Positions 23,205 through 31,631 of a DNA stretch of 64,000 nt are shown here, piece after piece. Location: the NCBI GenBank assembly GCA_009777775.1, contig WRLE01000012.1, positions 1-64,000 on the forward strand, in the 5' to 3' direction. A program made the translations under genes and the position numbers. The DNA comes from Oscillospiraceae bacterium. Lineage in GTDB: Bacteria > Bacillota > Clostridia > Oscillospirales > Oscillospiraceae. The notes under the pieces are model-generated. The model had not been told where the DNA came from, ran no database searches, and worked only from the letters and a program-made list of their open reading frames with translations. The stretch's first letter is position 1, and the number at the start of each line of letters is the position of its first letter.

Positions 23205-23942
23205 ATGGTAAAGAAATACTTGGCGATTGTTATATGTCTCAGTGCTATCATTTTTGCGGGTTCATGCAAAGGAGAATCAACTTCATCAAATAACACTCCA
23301 GAAGCAATTGACACAGCTAATGATGTTATTGTTGAGAGTTCGGAAAGTAGTGAGCATATATCAATAAACGACAGCTTTGAAATCGGATTTGATAAACTAG
23401 AATTTGGTGAACTAGAATTTGATGAACTAGAATTTGGTGAACTAATTTATGAAGCTAGTCACTTTAAGATATACGACCTCACGGAGAACCATAAACCAAA
23501 ATACCGTTATATTATTTATAATTCCTTAGGTGATATTGTCAAGGATACAACTATGTGGCGGCAACCGTACATAAATTACATATTCGATGAAACAGCACTT
23601 TCAATACTGTGGGGAGTGGGTACGGGAACCTACCAAGTCTATTACTACGATATTCACGAAGACGCATTTAGTCAAATATTCATGTCAGTCATTGTGGAAG
23701 GACATGACATGATTGTTTATGCTATGTGGATAGATAACGAAATTAAACTCGTTGTGCAGAATCCTTTTGATCCATTGTTGTTCTACACCGAGATTGGCAT
23801 CAATTGTATACGAGCTGTAAACCCTAGAGAAGCAATTCGTGACATTGAGTTTGTAGATGAAATGACGCTTATTGTTACATATTTGTCGGAGGATAAAAGT
23901 GGATATAAGACAGAAACTATTCACATTATGCAAGAAAACTGA
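23205..23942 (+). CDS. Lipoprotein with an acidic repeat, unknown function
   Basis: 245 residues. The lipoprotein signal KKYLAIVICLSAIIFAGSC has lipobox FAGSC. Residues ~60-80 hold a three-and-a-half-fold repeat (KLEFGELEFDELEFGEL) encoded by a 15-bp tandem. The rest reads like a single beta-rich sensor-type domain (YRYIIYNSLGDIVKDTTMWR, YQVYYYDIHEDAFSQIF), as in lipoproteins that read out a state string. No family is recognised. Confidence 0.65.
   Translation: MVKKYLAIVICLSAIIFAGSCKGESTSSNNTPEAIDTANDVIVESSESSEHISINDSFEIGFDKLEFGELEFDELEFGELIYEASHFKIYDLTENHKPKYRYIIYNSLGDIVKDTTMWRQPYINYIFDETALSILWGVGTGTYQVYYYDIHEDAFSQIFMSVIVEGHDMIVYAMWIDNEIKLVVQNPFDPLLFYTEIGINCIRAVNPREAIRDIEFVDEMTLIVTYLSEDKSGYKTETIHIMQEN
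23394..23448 (+). repeat. 15-bp tandem repeat inside the lipoprotein gene
   Basis: GAACTAGAATTTG(G/A)T is repeated three times (23394-23408, 23409-23423, 23424-23438) with a partial fourth, encoding the ELEFG/D repeat. In-frame copy-number change would lengthen or shorten an acidic linker. Confidence 0.85.
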
Positions 23943-24032
23943 CCATAAAAACTAATAATATGTTGTTATAGGAAATGTTTATGCTTTTTTGTAGTCTATA
24001 CTAATGTTACCTCAAGGAAACGGAGTAGACAA

Positions 24033-25331
24033 ATGCAAGCATTTATACAGTCCTCCCTCGATTATATCGAACATAACCTAAAAGCTGACATCTCGATAGA
24101 AGAGCTAGCACAAATTGCAGGTTATTCCCTTGGGCATTATTGTCGAATTTTCACACAGGAAATGGGAGTGACCGTTGCCGCATATATACTTAAAAGGCGC
24201 CTTGACCATGCGCTTGCTGAAATCAAGTCAAAGCGCAAAGCAATCGAGGTTGTTTTGGAATATGGGTTCGATACATATGCAGGATTCTATAAAGCCTTTG
24301 TGAAAATGTATGGCTGTTCTCCAAAGAAATACTTGAGTATTTACAAAGAATCGGAGGTGCTTTTTTTGCACGATATCAATGAAATTAAAAAAATCCTCGA
24401 AAACTGGGAGATTTCATCAGACTCAACAATTGAGAATATAACTCACACCCAATGGGAGACGCAAGAGGAATCAGAATGGAAAACATGGAAAATCGGTAGC
24501 GAGTATTATCTCAAAACAAACGAGCGGTCAAAAATGATACGCAATATTAACATAGCTAAAGCACTTTACAAACAAGGACTTTCATCAGAATTTTTACCGA
24601 TTTCAACAAAACAAGGGGAAGACTATCTTGACGGTGAGCATATATTCCTGCTCACTGGTATATTGGGAGAACCGCTCAACACAAGTCCTTTGACTGATGA
24701 AGACATTAGTCGCTTGGAAAATAACGAACTGCGTGAAAATCATGCAAATAAACTGGGTCAAGCCATAGCCAGACTTCACAAGGCGTTGAAATCCATCCAG
24801 GGAGAAGTGAAGCCAAACGAAGGGAACCTATATGAGCAAGGGGAAAAGGCAATCCCAATCGTAAAAGGGCTTGATTTGGGAATCAGCGAGGGCTTTTTCA
24901 ATGATTTCATCGAAAATTTCAACATATTACACGAAAAACTCCCCAAGCAGCTTATCCACGGCAACCTAACTGGAGATACCGCTGTCTATGAAAATGGGGA
25001 AGTCATTGGCTTCAAAGGTTTTGAGATATATAATCTGTCATTTCCAAGGATTTATGACATCACATGGGGTGCAGGTGAATTGACATACCAACCGACAATT
25101 GATGTGTATTTAAACACATTAAAGGAAATGCTAAAAGGCTATGATAGCATAAATCCTCTAAGCTCAGATGAAAAGCAATCCGTTTACTATATTATTTGCG
25201 CGACCTATTTAAAGGGGATTGCATATTACACCCAGGTAGAATCAGAGCTCATTGCTGATTTAATAGCACGAAGTGGAAACGCACTGGTTTACCTAAGTAA
25301 AAACAAAGAAAGCTTCAATGATTTGTTGTAA
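24033..25331 (+). CDS. AraC-type HTH fused to an APH-like (degenerate kinase) domain
   Basis: 432 residues. Residues ~1-105 are a complete AraC/XylS double helix-turn-helix (ISIEELAQIAGYSLGHYCRI, then IEVVLEYGFDTYAGFYKAFV). About 150-410 resemble aminoglycoside/choline phosphotransferases: an N-lobe-like stretch, LGQAIARLHKALKSI, and LIHGNLTGDTAVYENGEVIG followed by FKGFEIY. In active kinases the motif reads HGD-x-x-x-x-N and the metal site is DFE or DWE. Here the catalytic Asp is Asn (HGN, His309) and the metal Asp is Gly, so this is probably a ligand-binding pseudokinase controlling the DNA-binding head. Confidence 0.75.
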   Translation: MQAFIQSSLDYIEHNLKADISIEELAQIAGYSLGHYCRIFTQEMGVTVAAYILKRRLDHALAEIKSKRKAIEVVLEYGFDTYAGFYKAFVKMYGCSPKKYLSIYKESEVLFLHDINEIKKILENWEISSDSTIENITHTQWETQEESEWKTWKIGSEYYLKTNERSKMIRNINIAKALYKQGLSSEFLPISTKQGEDYLDGEHIFLLTGILGEPLNTSPLTDEDISRLENNELRENHANKLGQAIARLHKALKSIQGEVKPNEGNLYEQGEKAIPIVKGLDLGISEGFFNDFIENFNILHEKLPKQLIHGNLTGDTAVYENGEVIGFKGFEIYNLSFPRIYDITWGAGELTYQPTIDVYLNTLKEMLKGYDSINPLSSDEKQSVYYIICATYLKGIAYYTQVESELIADLIARSGNALVYLSKNKESFNDLL

Positions 25332-25372
25332 AATCAATGTTAGCAATTTAAGAGAACATAGAGGGATGGTAT

Positions 25373-25428
25373 TGAACAAAAGAACCGTCCCTCTGTTCAT
25401 TGAACAAAAGAACCGTCCCTCTGTTCAT
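25373..25428. repeat. REP-like element, two tandem 28-bp units
   Basis: TTGAACAAAAGAACCGTCCC then TCTGTTCA, repeated twice (25373-25400, 25401-25428), in the 3' flank of the AraC fusion gene. Confidence 0.8.
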
Positions 25429-25547
25429 TCTTGACAATTGAAGTGTTTATAATATAATTGTGTAAAATATATAGTTGCTTGCTTAAACAAAATGCCAAAG
25501 CAATCTATGATAACAATTGCTAACACCGTAAGAAGGGAAGCACACAT

Positions 25548-26450
25548 ATGAAACTTGATCGATTGATGGGTATATTGACCATTTTGTTGCAGAATGAAAA
25601 GGTGACTGCTCCATATTTGGCGAAGAAATTTGAAGTCAACCGACGCACCATCGGGCGTGACATTGATGCGTTATGTCAAGCTGGAATACCCATTGTCACC
25701 CAACAAGGCTCAGGCGGTGGAATCTCCATTGCAGAAGGCTTTAAACTGGACAAAAGCGTTTTGACAACTGACGAACTATCTGGGATAGTCGCCGCACTAA
25801 AAGGTATCGGCAGTATATCTGAACAGTCCCGCATAGAAAGAACACTTGACAAGCTTGGAGCAAATTCAGATGCGGTTGTTTCCCTCCGCGAACCTGTTAT
25901 CATCGACCTTTCTTCATATTATAAAGTCCAACTTACCGAGAAGATAGAAATAATAAAACGCGCAGTATTAGAAGGAAAGCTAATCGAGTTTGATTATTAT
26001 TACGAAAAAGGCGAAAGCCATCGAGTTATCGAACCGTACTTTGTGATATTCCAATGGACATCCTGGTATGTGTACGGATATTGCATGGAACGCCGAGACT
26101 GGCGGATGTTCAAGCTGCTGCGACTATGTGACTTGCAAATGTGCGATGAATCATATGTGGTTCGAGATATACCTTCTGAAAAACTGGATTTTCAAATAAT
26201 GTATAGCGGAGATATTAAAGTAGTCGCATTGTTTGACCCCTCGGTAAAGTATCGCTTGGTTGAAACATATGGATTAGATTGTTTTACCGAAACCGATGAA
26301 GGACTTCGCTTTGCCATGGACTTTTCAGACCGCGAATACATAGTAAACTGGCTCCTTGGCTTCAAAGACAAGGTGAAAGTTCTGGAGCCGCAAGACATCG
26401 CAGAAGAACTCCAAGCCGCTGCAAAAAGTATTGTATCTCTTTATCTCTAA
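25548..26450 (+). CDS. HTH-WYL (YafY-type) transcriptional regulator
   Basis: 300 residues. Winged helix KLDRLMGILTILLQNEKVTA with FEVNRRTIGRDIDALCQAGI (about 2-55). The central WYL domain spans YYKVQLTEKIEIIKRAV to YFVIFQWTSWYVYGYCMERR (the W-Y-x-Y-G variant of the WYL core), followed by the C-terminal WCX-type extension. WYL proteins are typically ligand- or nucleic-acid-responsive regulators. The target is unknown; no adjacent operon is obvious. Confidence 0.9.
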   Translation: MKLDRLMGILTILLQNEKVTAPYLAKKFEVNRRTIGRDIDALCQAGIPIVTQQGSGGGISIAEGFKLDKSVLTTDELSGIVAALKGIGSISEQSRIERTLDKLGANSDAVVSLREPVIIDLSSYYKVQLTEKIEIIKRAVLEGKLIEFDYYYEKGESHRVIEPYFVIFQWTSWYVYGYCMERRDWRMFKLLRLCDLQMCDESYVVRDIPSEKLDFQIMYSGDIKVVALFDPSVKYRLVETYGLDCFTETDEGLRFAMDFSDREYIVNWLLGFKDKVKVLEPQDIAEELQAAAKSIVSLYL

Positions 26451-26451
26451 C

Positions 26452-26512
26452 TCGCTGAATGCGGGGACTCGCTGAACGCGGAGACTCGCTGAACGCGGGG
26501 ACGGTTCTTTTA
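26452..26512. repeat. REP-like element with a short CTCGCTGAA tandem
   Basis: CTCGCTGAA(T/C)GCGG(G/A)GA is repeated three times, the last running into GCGGGGACGGTTCTTTTATA. It follows directly after the WYL regulator stop. The right end GTTCA is lost. Confidence 0.7.
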
Positions 26513-26573
26513 TACATTATGTACCTAGCAAGTCTGGCAAACCTTATGATATAAATAGAAAGGTTATAGTTCC

Positions 26574-27425
26574 ATGTCAACAAACATCCGAGTCATAAGA
26601 TCTGAACATATTGCGGAAACAATCGCGAAACTGTGTATCGAAGCTAACATGGATATTTCACAGGATATATATGATGCTCTCTCACAGGCAGCTGCGAAAG
26701 AAACATCGCAGCTTGCCCGAACGGTATTGGATATGCTTTTGGAAAACGCAAAGATTGCTGCCCAAGAGCGACTTCCTATATGTCAAGACACTGGGATGGT
26801 TGTCGTTTTTGTCAACATTGGTACAGAGCTTCATGTACAGGGCAATATCGGAGAAGCAATCAATGAAGGAGTGCGAATGGGGTATGGCGCAGGTTATATG
26901 CGAAACAGCATTGTAGGCGACCCCATCGAGCGTGTAAACACAGGGGATAATACTCCCTGTGTCATATATTATGATTTCGTTTCCGGCGATAAATTAGAGA
27001 TTATCGTTGCACCAAAAGGCTTTGGCAGCGAAAACATGAGCGCAATTCGAATGCTGTCGCCATCCGATGGGCTTGATGGAATGGAGCGGTTTATTCTTGA
27101 AACTGTGCGAAATGCTGGAGCTAATCCTTGTCCCCCAGTAATTGTGGGGGTGGGAGTAGGCGGAACTATGGACAAAGCTGCTGTTTTGTCTAAGCAGGCA
27201 TTGTTGCGAAAAATTGGAACTTCGCATCCAGAGCCATTTTGGGCGAATTTCGAATCCCGACTGCTTATTCTGGTAAATGACATGGGTATCGGGCCAGCTG
27301 GTTTCGGCGGCAAGACGACATCATTGGGTGTTCATATTAACACGTATCCTACCCATATAGCGGGATTACCAGTGGCAGTTAACATCGGTTGTCATGCAAC
27401 TCGTCACAAATCAGCGGTCATTTGA
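26574..27425 (+). CDS. Class I fumarate hydratase / tartrate dehydratase, alpha subunit
   Basis: 283 residues. Typical class I fumarase N-terminal half: LPICQDTGMVVVFVNIGTEL (about 63-82, Fe-S ligand Cys), GDNTPCVIYYDFVSGDKLEI, SENMSAIRMLSPSDG (second Cys region replaced by nearby residues), and NPCPPVIVGVGVGGTMDKAA. The [4Fe-4S] enzyme interconverts fumarate and malate. The beta subunit is at 28977, with a malic enzyme gene in between, an arrangement that would channel fumarate via malate to pyruvate. Confidence 0.9.
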   Translation: MSTNIRVIRSEHIAETIAKLCIEANMDISQDIYDALSQAAAKETSQLARTVLDMLLENAKIAAQERLPICQDTGMVVVFVNIGTELHVQGNIGEAINEGVRMGYGAGYMRNSIVGDPIERVNTGDNTPCVIYYDFVSGDKLEIIVAPKGFGSENMSAIRMLSPSDGLDGMERFILETVRNAGANPCPPVIVGVGVGGTMDKAAVLSKQALLRKIGTSHPEPFWANFESRLLILVNDMGIGPAGFGGKTTSLGVHINTYPTHIAGLPVAVNIGCHATRHKSAVI

Positions 27426-27567
27426 GAAACCGTGGCGCGAATGGTTTGCTAGAGCAAAGGATATGCAATGAATATAAATGCTGATTTGTCTTTGTGAAAA
27501 ACACAGTGTGTAACAATCAAAACGTAAACAGTACTAATAAAGCATTGCAAAAATGAGGAGAATTACA

Positions 27568-28749
27568 ATGGATTATGCAACTGAATCACTAAAAAAGCAT
27601 TATGAATGGCAAGGGAAAATCGAGCTTGTCAGCCGTGTACCCATCGAAACTACAGACGATTTATCATTAGCCTACACCCCTGGAGTTGCACAACCCTGCT
27701 TGGAAATTAAGAATGACCCGACAAAGAGCTTCCAGCTTACCCGTCGCGCAAACCTTGTTGCTGTCGTTACAGACGGTACAGCGGTCTTGGGATTGGGAGA
27801 CATAGGACCCGAAGCCGCAATGCCGGTGATGGAAGGGAAAGCGGTGCTGTTCAAAGAGCTGGGCGGTGTTGATGCAGTTCCTTTGTGTATAAAATCCCAG
27901 AGCATCGATGAGATTGTAAACACGGTTTATCTGCTGTCAGGGAGCTTCGGCGGGATTAATCTGGAAGACATTTCTGCACCTCGGTGCTTTGAAATCGAAC
28001 GCCGTTTGAAGGAATGCTGCGATATTCCGATTTTTCACGATGACCAACATGGTACAGCAATTGTGGTTCTTGCTGCAGTAATCAACGCTTTGCGTTTCAC
28101 GGGTAGAGATATGAGCAATGTTGCTGCTGTTATCAACGGAGCGGGTGCAGCTGGAATAGCAACTGCTCGTCTTTTGCACAACTCGGGCATCGGCAGTTTG
28201 ATACTGTGCGACAGCCAAGGTGCAATTTATAAAGACAGGGACAATTTGAATGCAGAAAAACGCTTAATGGCAGAGTTCACAAACAGGGAAAACCGCAGGG
28301 GCACCCTTGCGGAAGTAATAAGCGGTGCGGATCTGTTCATAGGTGTATCCGCAGCTGATTGTGTTACTCAGGAAATGATTCGGAATATGAACAAAGACCC
28401 GATCATTCTTCCAATGGCAAATCCGACTCCGGAAATCATGCCCGAGCTTGCGAGGGAAGCAGGAGCAGCAGTCGTTGGAACAGGGCGTAGCGACTTTCCC
28501 AACCAAATCAACAACGCCAGCGCCTTTCCAGGGGTGTTCAGAGGCGCACTCGATGCATTCGCAGCTGATATCAACGAAGAAATGAAGCTTGCTGCTGCCC
28601 ATGCTATTGCCGATTTTATCACAGACGATGCATTATCCGAAAACAATATAATTCCAGGTCCATTGAATAGGGAAGTGGCTGCATCCGTTGCGAAAGCTGT
28701 ATATGAAGCAGCATTCGCCAGCGGCGTCAGTCGCCTGGATATATACTAG
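27568..28749 (+). CDS. NAD(P)-dependent malic enzyme
   Basis: 393 residues from ATG 27568 (AGGAG eight bases upstream), about the size of short bacterial malic enzymes. [39 protein letters not shown] and [20 protein letters not shown] are the N-terminal catalytic motifs. [20 protein letters not shown] holds the metal-binding Asp pair. The Rossmann fingerprint is [15 protein letters not shown]. It oxidatively decarboxylates malate to pyruvate in the cytoplasm. It lies between the two fumarase subunit genes. The last bases of the gene form the left arm of a long inverted repeat (28742-28904). Confidence 0.95.
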   Translation: MDYATESLKKHYEWQGKIELVSRVPIETTDDLSLAYTPGVAQPCLEIKNDPTKSFQLTRRANLVAVVTDGTAVLGLGDIGPEAAMPVMEGKAVLFKELGGVDAVPLCIKSQSIDEIVNTVYLLSGSFGGINLEDISAPRCFEIERRLKECCDIPIFHDDQHGTAIVVLAAVINALRFTGRDMSNVAAVINGAGAAGIATARLLHNSGIGSLILCDSQGAIYKDRDNLNAEKRLMAEFTNRENRRGTLAEVISGADLFIGVSAADCVTQEMIRNMNKDPIILPMANPTPEIMPELAREAGAAVVGTGRSDFPNQINNASAFPGVFRGALDAFAADINEEMKLAAAHAIADFITDDALSENNIIPGPLNREVAASVAKAVYEAAFASGVSRLDIY

Positions 28750-28904
28750 CGAGCGAAAAGATTTGCAGTTTATTGCTTGTCTTTTTGCCGCCATGCGGCA
28801 CGGTAAATCCAGACCATGCGCTAGCATTACTGCGGATTTCCCGCACCACATGGCAACAAAAATCCAGCGCAATAAATCAGCAAATCTTTCCGCTCGCTAG
28901 TATA
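28742..28904. repeat. 163-bp inverted-repeat element, MITE-like
   Basis: 25-bp terminal arms (28742-28766 and 28880-28904), starting TATACTAGCGAGCG and identical except for one position. Inside are further pairings (TTTATTGC/GCAATAAA and GCCGCATGGCGGC-like). The left arm overlaps the last codons and stop of the malic enzyme gene. No U-tract follows, so it is not a normal terminator; it resembles a non-autonomous element or a folded RNA between malic enzyme and the fumarase beta subunit. Confidence 0.7.
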
Positions 28905-28976
28905 GAATCAAAGTAGCTGCTCAGGGGAAAAATTCTGTGCTGCTTTCCTGAGTTATTACAAATAAGGACGCTTTAT

Positions 28977-29498
28977 ATGACTACAATTACTTCACCTTTG
29001 ACTGACGAATCGATACGAAAGCTAGTTGCTGGAGAGCTTGTCTTACTAAATGGTATTGTTTACACTGGTAGAGACGCTGCGCATAAACGTATGGTTGAAC
29101 TGCTGGACGCTGGAATTGCATTGCCCTTTGATGCCGATTCTCAAACGATATACTATACAGGTCCATGCCCTGCACCCCCCGGTCGGGTCATCGGCTCTGC
29201 CGGACCAACCACGAGTTTGCGAATGGATGCGTATTCTTTACCTTTGATTGAAGCGGGTCTGAAGGTTATGATTGGCAAAGGCTCTAGAAACGAAGCTGTG
29301 GTAGACGCAATAAAAGAATACTGCGGCTTATACCTCAGTGCGATTGGAGGAGCAGGTGCTCTAATGGCGCAATGTATTATTGAAGCAGTTGTTGTAGCCT
29401 TTGATGATTTAGGTCCAGAAGCTGTCTACAAGCTCAAAGTAAGAGAGATGCCCCTAGTGGTCGCCATTGACTACAAAGGCAATAGCGTATATAACTAG
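28977..29498 (+). CDS. Class I fumarate hydratase / tartrate dehydratase, beta subunit
   Basis: 173 residues. TITSPLTDESIRKLVAGELV, LLNGIVYTGRDAAHKRMVEL, YYTGPCPAPPGRVIGSAGPT and KAVVDAIKEYCG-type segments are the C-terminal (swivelling) domain of class I fumarases. It works with the alpha subunit at 26574. The subunits are split by malic enzyme and a 163-bp inverted repeat. Confidence 0.93.
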   Translation: MTTITSPLTDESIRKLVAGELVLLNGIVYTGRDAAHKRMVELLDAGIALPFDADSQTIYYTGPCPAPPGRVIGSAGPTTSLRMDAYSLPLIEAGLKVMIGKGSRNEAVVDAIKEYCGLYLSAIGGAGALMAQCIIEAVVVAFDDLGPEAVYKLKVREMPLVVAIDYKGNSVYN

Positions 29499-29502
29499 TG
29501 AA

Positions 29503-29658
29503 CGCAGGTGAACGCGGGAATTGAACGCGTGAACGCGGGGACGGTTCTTTTGTTCATTTTGAACAAAAGAACCGTCCCTCTGTTCATTCATCCCCGCGTT
29601 CAAAAATGAACAAAAGAACCGTCCCCATGTTCACGTTCACCCGCGTTCATCCCCACGT
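29503..29658. repeat. REP-like cluster, several units in both orientations
   Basis: Several overlapping units: GAACGCGGGGACGGTTCTTT then TGTTCATT, followed by inverted units TGAACAAAAGAACCGTCCCT and TGAACAAAAGAACCGTCCCC, with extra GCGTTCA and GTTCACCCGCGTTCA ends. The opposite orientations can pair into one long hairpin. This is the largest cluster in the window. The rest of 29499-29799 has AT-rich promoter-like DNA with two GGGGTATAATT copies before the NADH oxidase. Confidence 0.8.
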
Positions 29659-29799
29659 TTATACAACCGTGTTTTAAATGGCGTTTGGGGTGTAGTTTGC
29701 GAATGCGATTATTTTTTTAGGGGTATAATTTCATATTTTTTTCTGGGGTATAATTAATTAGATAATGGTAAATTATACACAATAAAGGAGAAACTATAC

Positions 29800-31134
29800 A
29801 TGAGCAAAGTAATCGTCATAGGAGCAAACCACGCTGGTACAGCTGCAATCAACACAATGCTGGCGCAAGACCCGAAACCAGAGGTTGTGGTGTTCGACCG
29901 TAATTCCAATATTAGCTTTTTAGGCTGCGGAATGGCACTGTGGATTGGTAATCAAATCAGTGGTTCCGATGGTCTTTTTTATTCCAACCAAAAGCTTCTT
30001 GAAGAAAAAGGTGCAAAAGTACACATGGAAGCGGAAGTAACCGGAGTTGACTTCGAGAAAAAAACCGTTTTTGTCACACTAAAAGATGGCAGCAACATCG
30101 AAGAATCCTATGATAAACTGATTCTAGCCACAGGGTCGGTACCCATTGTACCGGATGTTCCCGGCGGGAATCTGGAAAATGTGCAGCTGGTCAAGCTTTT
30201 TCAAAATGCCGAAGAAGTCATTGAGAAGCTAAAAGACCCAAATATCAAAAACATTTCAGTGATAGGTGCTGGCTATATCGGTGTCGAGTTGGCAGAGGCT
30301 TTCCAGCTCCATGGGAAAAATGTGGATTTAGTTGATGTGATGCCCCGCTGCCTTTCATCATATTATGATGAACCTTTTTCAGAAATGATGGACGGTGTTC
30401 TCAGTAACAGCGGTATCCGGCTCCATTATGGAGAAAAGCTCCTGGAAATAAAAGGTAATCAAAAGGTTGAAAGCATTATCACAGACAAGGGTAGCTATCC
30501 ATCCGACATGGTAATACTATGTGTGGGATTCCGTCCTAACGCTGTGCTGGGTAAAGATGAAATCGAACTCTTTAGAAATGGTGCGTATTTGGTGAACAAA
30601 AGGCAAGAAACATCAATGAAGGATGTCTATGCCATTGGCGATTGTGCAACTGTTCATAATAATGCCATCGATGCCAGCGATTATATAGCATTAGCTACTA
30701 ATGCTGTGCGCAGCGGACTTGTTGCGGCATATAACATATGCGGGCTTGACGTTGAAAGCATAGGTGTTCAAGGGTCGAACGGAATTTGCATATACGACTA
30801 TAAAATGGTTTCCACGGGTGTTTCAGTCCAAAGGGCAACTGCTTTGGGAATGGACGTTGCATATGTTGACTACGAAGACCTACAAAAGCCAGAGTTCATC
30901 GAAACTGATAACCCTCCTGTCAAACTCCGTATCGTTTATGACAAAAAGAGCCGTGTGGTGGTTGGTGCTCAAATGGCTTCATATTTCGATATTTCAATGG
31001 GTATTCATATGTACTCCTTAGCTATTCAGGAAAAAGTCACCATCGACAAGCTCAAGCTGCTGGATATATTTTTCCTACCCCATTTCAACAAACCCTACAA
31101 CTACCTAACAATGGCAGCACTAAGTGCCGAATAA
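29800..31134 (+). CDS. nox: FAD-dependent NADH oxidase / CoA-disulfide reductase family
   Basis: 444 residues, AAAGGAG upstream. FAD-binding [18 protein letters not shown] at the N-terminus, redox-active single Cys in [14 protein letters not shown] (Cys ~44), NADH-binding [16 protein letters not shown], second FAD motif [14 protein letters not shown], and C-terminal dimerisation domain with the [11 protein letters not shown] segment. The single Cys and length (~445) fit H2O-forming NADH oxidase; CoA-disulfide reductase is the alternative. In an anaerobe it would remove O2 and regenerate NAD+ in the cytoplasm. Confidence 0.85.
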   Translation: MSKVIVIGANHAGTAAINTMLAQDPKPEVVVFDRNSNISFLGCGMALWIGNQISGSDGLFYSNQKLLEEKGAKVHMEAEVTGVDFEKKTVFVTLKDGSNIEESYDKLILATGSVPIVPDVPGGNLENVQLVKLFQNAEEVIEKLKDPNIKNISVIGAGYIGVELAEAFQLHGKNVDLVDVMPRCLSSYYDEPFSEMMDGVLSNSGIRLHYGEKLLEIKGNQKVESIITDKGSYPSDMVILCVGFRPNAVLGKDEIELFRNGAYLVNKRQETSMKDVYAIGDCATVHNNAIDASDYIALATNAVRSGLVAAYNICGLDVESIGVQGSNGICIYDYKMVSTGVSVQRATALGMDVAYVDYEDLQKPEFIETDNPPVKLRIVYDKKSRVVVGAQMASYFDISMGIHMYSLAIQEKVTIDKLKLLDIFFLPHFNKPYNYLTMAALSAE

Positions 31135-31196
31135 CGCCGAATGACATAGGATAACACAAAGAGAAGATATCCAATATAATAAAACTATAAGATAGG

Positions 31197-31238
31197 AGAC
31201 GGTTCCTCCGTGTTCGCACAGCAGAACCGTCTTTTTCA
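31197..31238 (+). terminator. Intrinsic terminator after nox
   Basis: AGACGGTTC (31197-31205), loop, GAACCGTCT (31224-31232), then TTTTTCAC. The stem sequence is related to the local REP-like family (GACGGTTC), so a repeat may have been recruited as a terminator. Confidence 0.85.
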
Positions 31239-31296
31239 CTTATTCATATAAAGTAATAATATGACTCAAAATGTCGATAATTATAAGGAGGCTAAG

Positions 31297-31341
31297 ATGC
31301 CTCGTGATGAAATATCTGATGAAAAACCTTTGTATAGATGA
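31297..31341 (+). CDS. 14-codon ORF with a perfect ribosome-binding site upstream of feoA
   Basis: AAGGAGG, five bases, ATG, then 14 codons (MPRDEISDEKPLYR) and TGA, 35 bp before feoA. In the same frame an ATG at 31261 would give 26 residues. The very good ribosome-binding site on so short a frame suggests a translated leader peptide. No Fe-binding residues are evident. Confidence 0.35.
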   Translation: MPRDEISDEKPLYR

Positions 31342-31376
31342 GTTCGATATTATTACGTTTAAATCGAGGAATATAA

Positions 31377-31607
31377 ATGACTTATAAAAACTTAACTGAT
31401 TTACAAGAAGGGGAGAGGGCCAAGGTTCTTTCGCTGACAAATGCCAGTAGCATTAAAAGACGCTTGCAAGATCTGGGTTTAGTTGAAGGCACACAGGTAA
31501 ATTGCATTCAAAAAAGCCCTCAAGGAGATATGGTTGCATATGGAATCCGCGGAGCAATAATAGCCCTGAGAGCAGAAGATGCTGTCGGTGTTTTAGTGGC
31601 AAGCTAG
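31377..31607 (+). CDS. feoA: Ferrous iron transport protein A
   Basis: 76 residues, GAGGAATATAA before ATG. KNLTDLQEGERAKVLSLTNA, then SIKRRLQDLGLVEGTQVNCI and a GAIIALRAEDAVGVLV end match the SH3-like FeoA fold. FeoA is a small cytoplasmic partner of FeoB. The feoB frame starts 24 bp downstream. Confidence 0.95.
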   Translation: MTYKNLTDLQEGERAKVLSLTNASSIKRRLQDLGLVEGTQVNCIQKSPQGDMVAYGIRGAIIALRAEDAVGVLVAS

Positions 31608-31631
31608 GTTACAACATATAAAAGAAAAGAG

